Shown: positions 26,209-29,013 of the stretch, piece by piece
Position numbering within the stretch: the stretch's first letter is position 1
How the letters are laid out: each line of letters starts with the position of its first letter
Assembly (NCBI GenBank): GCA_943370145.1
Contig: CALRPY020000058.1
Coordinates: 1-29,013, forward strand
Origin: Ga0077536 sp943370145
GTDB lineage: Bacteria; Pseudomonadota; Gammaproteobacteria; Ga0077536
Direction: 5' to 3'
DNA length: 29,013 bases
Made by a program: the position numbers and the translations under genes
Notes under the pieces: model-generated
Databases searched by the model: none
Told to the model about the DNA's origin: nothing
The model's input: the letters and a program-made list of their open reading frames with translations, nothing else

Positions 26209-26891
26209 GGCGTTTCTTCCAGGTTCAGCAGTGAGAGGACCCGCCGCGCCGCGTGCGGCATCGACGGCAGGATTTCGCGCACCCTGCGCGCCAGCTCCGC
26301 GCTCGGTTGCTTGAGGTCCGGCACCATCAGCGTCCACATGCCGGCGCTGACCGCGGCCCGCGCGCCGACTTCCGAGTCCTCGATCGCGATGCATTCGCTC
26401 GCGGCGATGCTGAGCGAGGTCGCGGCGCGCAGGAAGATTTCGGGTTCCGGCTTGCCGGCTGACACCTGGTCGCCGGTGATGCACACCGGCAGGTAGTCGA
26501 GCAGGCCCGCCGCTGCCAGCGCGGCCTGGGCGTGACCGCTGCGCGTGGACGTGGCGACGGCGACCGGCACGTCGTTGGCGCGCAGCGCCGCCAGCAGTTC
26601 CGGGACGCCGGGCTTGCTGCGGATGCCGTTGGTCGCGACATCCTCGCGGTACAGGTCCTCGAAGCAGCGGCGGTAATCGGGCAGCGGGAAATCCGCGCCG
26701 AACGCCGCCATCAGCGCCGCCTCGACCTGGGCGCCGGGCAGCCCGATCAGGTCCGCATACAGGCTGTCGCTGAGCGTGTGGCCGAACACCTCGCCGGCAC
26801 GCTGCGCGGCGCGTCGGATGATCGGCTCGGAGTCGATCAGCACGCCGTCCATGTCGAACACCACCGCGCGGAGGGGTCGCCTGCCGTTCAC
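26205..26891 (-). CDS. HAD-superfamily hydrolase, YniC/beta-phosphoglucomutase-like
   Basis: 228 residues. Motif I VVFDMDGVLIDSEP, a helical cap, motif II ATSTRSG, motif III SAGKPEPEIFLRAA (Lys) and motif IV IEDSEVGARAAVSAGM, a complete catalytic set of the beta-phosphoglucomutase/YniC (2-deoxyglucose-6-phosphatase) subfamily, which dephosphorylate sugar phosphates. The GTG start at 26891 overlaps the preceding LOG stop by 4 bases. Substrate unknown. Confidence 0.88.
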   Translation of the reverse strand: MNGRRPLRAVVFDMDGVLIDSEPIIRRAAQRAGEVFGHTLSDSLYADLIGLPGAQVEAALMAAFGADFPLPDYRRCFEDLYREDVATNGIRSKPGVPELLAALRANDVPVAVATSTRSGHAQAALAAAGLLDYLPVCITGDQVSAGKPEPEIFLRAATSLSIAASECIAIEDSEVGARAAVSAGMWTLMVPDLKQPSAELARRVREILPSMPHAARRVLSLLNLEETP

Positions 26892-27451
26892 CGCACGCTC
26901 CCTTGCGGTGCGCAGCCGGCCAGCACCGCCGCGAGCACCGCGGCCGGGCTCGCATCGACGATCAGGCGCTCGATCTCGAAGCGTTCGACGAAGCCCTCGT
27001 CTGCCGCGTGTTCCAGCGCCTGCAACCAGGGGGCGAAGTAGCCGGCGGCGTCGAGCAGCGCGATGGGCTTGTCGAGCTGGCGCAGCTGGCGCCAGGCCAT
27101 GACTTCGAGCAGTTCGTCGTAGGTGCCGATGCCGCCCGGCAGGATCACGAAGCCGTCGGCGATGTCCATCATCATCGACTTGCGCTCGAACAGGTCGATC
27201 GTCGTGTGGCAGCTCTGCAGGTCGGGGTGCAGGAGTTCACGCGAATTCAGGAAGGTCGGAATCACGCCGGTGACGTGGCCGCCATGGTCCAGGCAGGCCT
27301 GGGCGACGACGCCCATCAGTCCCACCCGGCCGCCGCCGTAGACGAGCCCGCAGTCCGCCTGCGCGAGCAGCGCGCCGAATTCCCGCGCGGCCTCCGCATA
27401 GTCGGGCCTCCTGCCGTGTCTGGCGCCGCAGAAAACCGCGATCTTGCGCAT
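26888..27451 (-). CDS. LOG family protein
   Basis: 187 residues. LOG (Lonely guy) proteins are lysine-decarboxylase-like enzymes that release nucleobases from nucleoside monophosphates, known for cytokinin activation. The signatures PGGIGTYDELLEVMAW and ERKSMMM (the RKxxM-type residues) are both present, after the Rossmann-like GLVYGGGRVGLMG. The ATG at 27451 is preferred to a GTG 21 bases upstream because GGGAG lies just before it and the family starts MxxIAVFCG. It starts 2 bases after the preceding gene's stop. In bacteria the physiological role is usually nucleotide turnover. Confidence 0.9.
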   Translation of the reverse strand: MRKIAVFCGARHGRRPDYAEAAREFGALLAQADCGLVYGGGRVGLMGVVAQACLDHGGHVTGVIPTFLNSRELLHPDLQSCHTTIDLFERKSMMMDIADGFVILPGGIGTYDELLEVMAWRQLRQLDKPIALLDAAGYFAPWLQALEHAADEGFVERFEIERLIVDASPAAVLAAVLAGCAPQGSVR

Positions 27452-27453
27452 GC

Positions 27454-28068
27454 TCAACTCCCCGCTGCCCACAGTAATTCACCACTCAGCACCTGCCATA
27501 AGCCGTCCACCCGCGCGAGGCGCACGAGGCGCCCCGTGCCGCACTCGGGACCACACGCGAATTCGACGTACACCAGCGCGTTCAGCCGCGCTTCGTCGAT
27601 TGCGACGCGGGATACGCCGAGCAGGCCAGGCGCGTCCGGGAAACGCGCGTGGAAGCGCGCCCAGCTCAGCGCAGGTTCATCGCCCGCAAAAATTTTCGCC
27701 CGCAGCGCTTCGGGCACCAGCTCGTAGCGTGCCCGCAGCGTGAGCTTGCGCGCGAGCGGGCTGTGCTGCCGGTTCAGGCCGGCCCATCCCGCCAGCAGCC
27801 CGGGCGCGGTGTCGAGGCGTTTCGCGAGGGCTTCCAGATCGGCATCGGCCGGGACCAGCGTATCGGGATCGCCGGTGGTCTGTGCGCTGATCGCGATCGC
27901 CCGCGTGTCGGCCGGCAGCCCGTGGTTGATCACATGGGACAGGACCTCGTATTCGGCGGGTTCGAGCGTCGGCTCCGCGGCCGCGCCGCGCGCCAGGCCA
28001 GGCAGCGCGGAGAGCAGCGCGGTGAAGGCCAGGGCGCGGAGCGTGCCGCTATGTGGGGCGTCAGGCAT
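27454..28068 (-). CDS. Exported hypothetical protein
   Basis: 204 residues. The N-terminus (MPDAPHSGTLRALAFTALLSALPGLARGA) is a signal peptide. The rest is mixed, with LEPAEYEVLSHVINHGLP near the start, several DLEAL-type helices, and a CGPEC pair near the C-terminus (FACGPECGTGRLVRL). No recognised domain. The ATG at 28068 is chosen for the signal peptide; no good Shine-Dalgarno. Followed within 2 bases by the LOG gene, so cotranscribed. Confidence 0.75.
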   Translation of the reverse strand: MPDAPHSGTLRALAFTALLSALPGLARGAAAEPTLEPAEYEVLSHVINHGLPADTRAIAISAQTTGDPDTLVPADADLEALAKRLDTAPGLLAGWAGLNRQHSPLARKLTLRARYELVPEALRAKIFAGDEPALSWARFHARFPDAPGLLGVSRVAIDEARLNALVYVEFACGPECGTGRLVRLARVDGLWQVLSGELLWAAGS

Positions 28069-28188
28069 GGTCGATGGTGTCCCGTGGTGGCGAAGTGTGC
28101 GCGACAGTCGGTCTGGCGGCCACGGCAGGCAAGCACCGGGCGCCACTGGCGGGCCCGGGCCCCTTCGTCACCAGGCCTTGCGACGCGC

Positions 28189-29013
28189 TCACGCGGGGCG
28201 CACGGCCACGGCCAGCGCGGCGAGGTCGGGAGCCTCGTCGAGCGCCAGCACCGCGTGCTCGAGTTCGCGGATGCGCGCGGCGGGCAGGGCGCGCGCCGCG
28301 TTGTCGCGGAACTTGTCGACGATGTCGGCCGCGTCGAGCGGATTGCCGCTTGCGCCGCGGTTGATCTGCTGCCGGCGTTCGATGTGCCGCCCGTCGCGCA
28401 GCACGATGTCCAGCGCGCCACTGTAGCTCCGCGGATAGGCCGAGGACGGATCGGGACGGTAGCCGACCCGGGCCGCGAGCGCGTGGATCGCGGGGTCGGC
28501 GAGGACCGCGTCGTCCAGTTCGGCGAGGCCGAAGCGACCGCGCAGCAGCGTCGCGGCGACCGTGTAGTAGATGCTGAACTGCGCGTCGTAGGCGTTGCGC
28601 GGCTGGCGTTTCGCGCCGGTCGGTTCGCAGACGATCGGGATCTCGTCGGGATGGATCAGTGCGTCGATGCGCTCGATGGCCGCGAGGTCCAGCGCCGCGT
28701 CCTGGCGCGCCTGCAGCGCGCAGTCGATGAATGCGTGCAGGAAATGGCACGCAGGCCAGGGCTTGAAGCCGTTGTCGAACACGGCCCACTCGGTGCCGAG
28801 GCCGGCGACGATGTTGTCGGGATCGACCGTCACCTCGTCGCCGAGCAGCATGCGGTAGAGTCCGAAGCGACCCTCGAACGGAAGGCCGGGCCCGACGAAG
28901 CCGGCCCGTGCCAGGCCCGCCGCGGTGTATCCGCACACGGCGGCCCAGCCCGGGTGCAGGCGTTTGGTCCACGCGCCGTCGGCCAGGAACTCGAGATTGC
29001 CGCTCGCCATGCT
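28189..29013 (-). CDS. MmgE/PrpD family protein, C-terminal part (cut by window edge)
   Basis: About 275 residues are visible; the family usually has about 450, so the N-terminal part lies beyond the right edge. The internal GNLEFLADGAWTKRLHPGWAA is characteristic, as is the FKPWPACHFLHAFIDCAL segment. MmgE/PrpD enzymes are 2-methylcitrate dehydratases or related hydratases/isomerases. Without prpB or prpC neighbours the role is uncertain. It is transcribed towards the LOG/HAD cluster with a 120-base gap that may contain a new promoter. Confidence 0.88.
   Translation of the reverse strand, partial: SMASGNLEFLADGAWTKRLHPGWAAVCGYTAAGLARAGFVGPGLPFEGRFGLYRMLLGDEVTVDPDNIVAGLGTEWAVFDNGFKPWPACHFLHAFIDCALQARQDAALDLAAIERIDALIHPDEIPIVCEPTGAKRQPRNAYDAQFSIYYTVAATLLRGRFGLAELDDAVLADPAIHALAARVGYRPDPSSAYPRSYSGALDIVLRDGRHIERRQQINRGASGNPLDAADIVDKFRDNAARALPAARIRELEHAVLALDEAPDLAALAVAVRPA

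Noticed and set aside
25705..26955. Long 416-codon minus frame covering the HAD gene and the exported protein
   Set aside because: Only the last 167 codons look like protein, beginning with a signal peptide at 26208; the rest is the shadow of the overlapping HAD gene.

Overview
This is a GC-rich proteobacterial chromosome segment, probably gamma- or betaproteobacterial. The evidence is an uninterrupted rpfE-like/recJ/prfB/lysS gene order as in the Xanthomonas rpf locus, a short-class argG, a tldD, a two-lipoyl-domain aceF with homodimeric-type aceE, a PEP-CTERM protein, and frequent palindromic intergenic repeats. No rRNA, tRNA, intact transposase or CRISPR array was seen.

Layout. (1) 1-723: the 3' end of an unidentified gene, then a gene-free stretch holding REP-like palindromes and a 153-bp tandem duplication. 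(2) 724-2178, minus strand: tldD. (3) 2287-11388, plus strand: an aminotransferase (alaC type), hom, thrC, an RpfE-like protein, recJ, prfB (with the programmed +1 frameshift) and lysS, mostly with 4-bp overlaps or gaps of a few bases. (4) 11389-12220: no gene, but a nested inverted-repeat structure, another REP-like palindrome and a hairpin repeat. (5) 12221-15105: a PEP-CTERM protein on the minus strand and, divergently, a three-gene hvfA-hvfB-hvfC type operon (Cys-motif precursor peptide, MNIO/DUF692 enzyme, DUF2063 partner) expected to make an oxazolone/thioamide copper-binding RiPP metallophore. (6) 15106-15336: hairpin repeats, one an inverted copy of the repeat at 12141. (7) 15337-22373, minus strand: aceE, aceF, a Nudix hydrolase, a YbfF-like hydrolase, argG. 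(8) 22629-24116, plus strand: an M17 leucyl aminopeptidase. (9) 24142-29013, minus strand: a compact set of MmgE/PrpD protein (cut by the window edge), exported hypothetical, LOG protein, two HAD hydrolases, another exported hypothetical and a lipoprotein.

Most of the window is housekeeping: the aspartate-to-threonine branch, translation and DNA repair, pyruvate dehydrogenase, arginine synthesis. The accessory part is the lysS-argG interval, where the rpf quorum-sensing genes would follow in Xanthomonas. Here it holds repeats, a PEP-CTERM protein and the metallophore operon, bracketed by inverted copies of one intergenic repeat. The metallophore operon, with its mixed EGACG/EGKCG peptide, is the most interesting system in the window.
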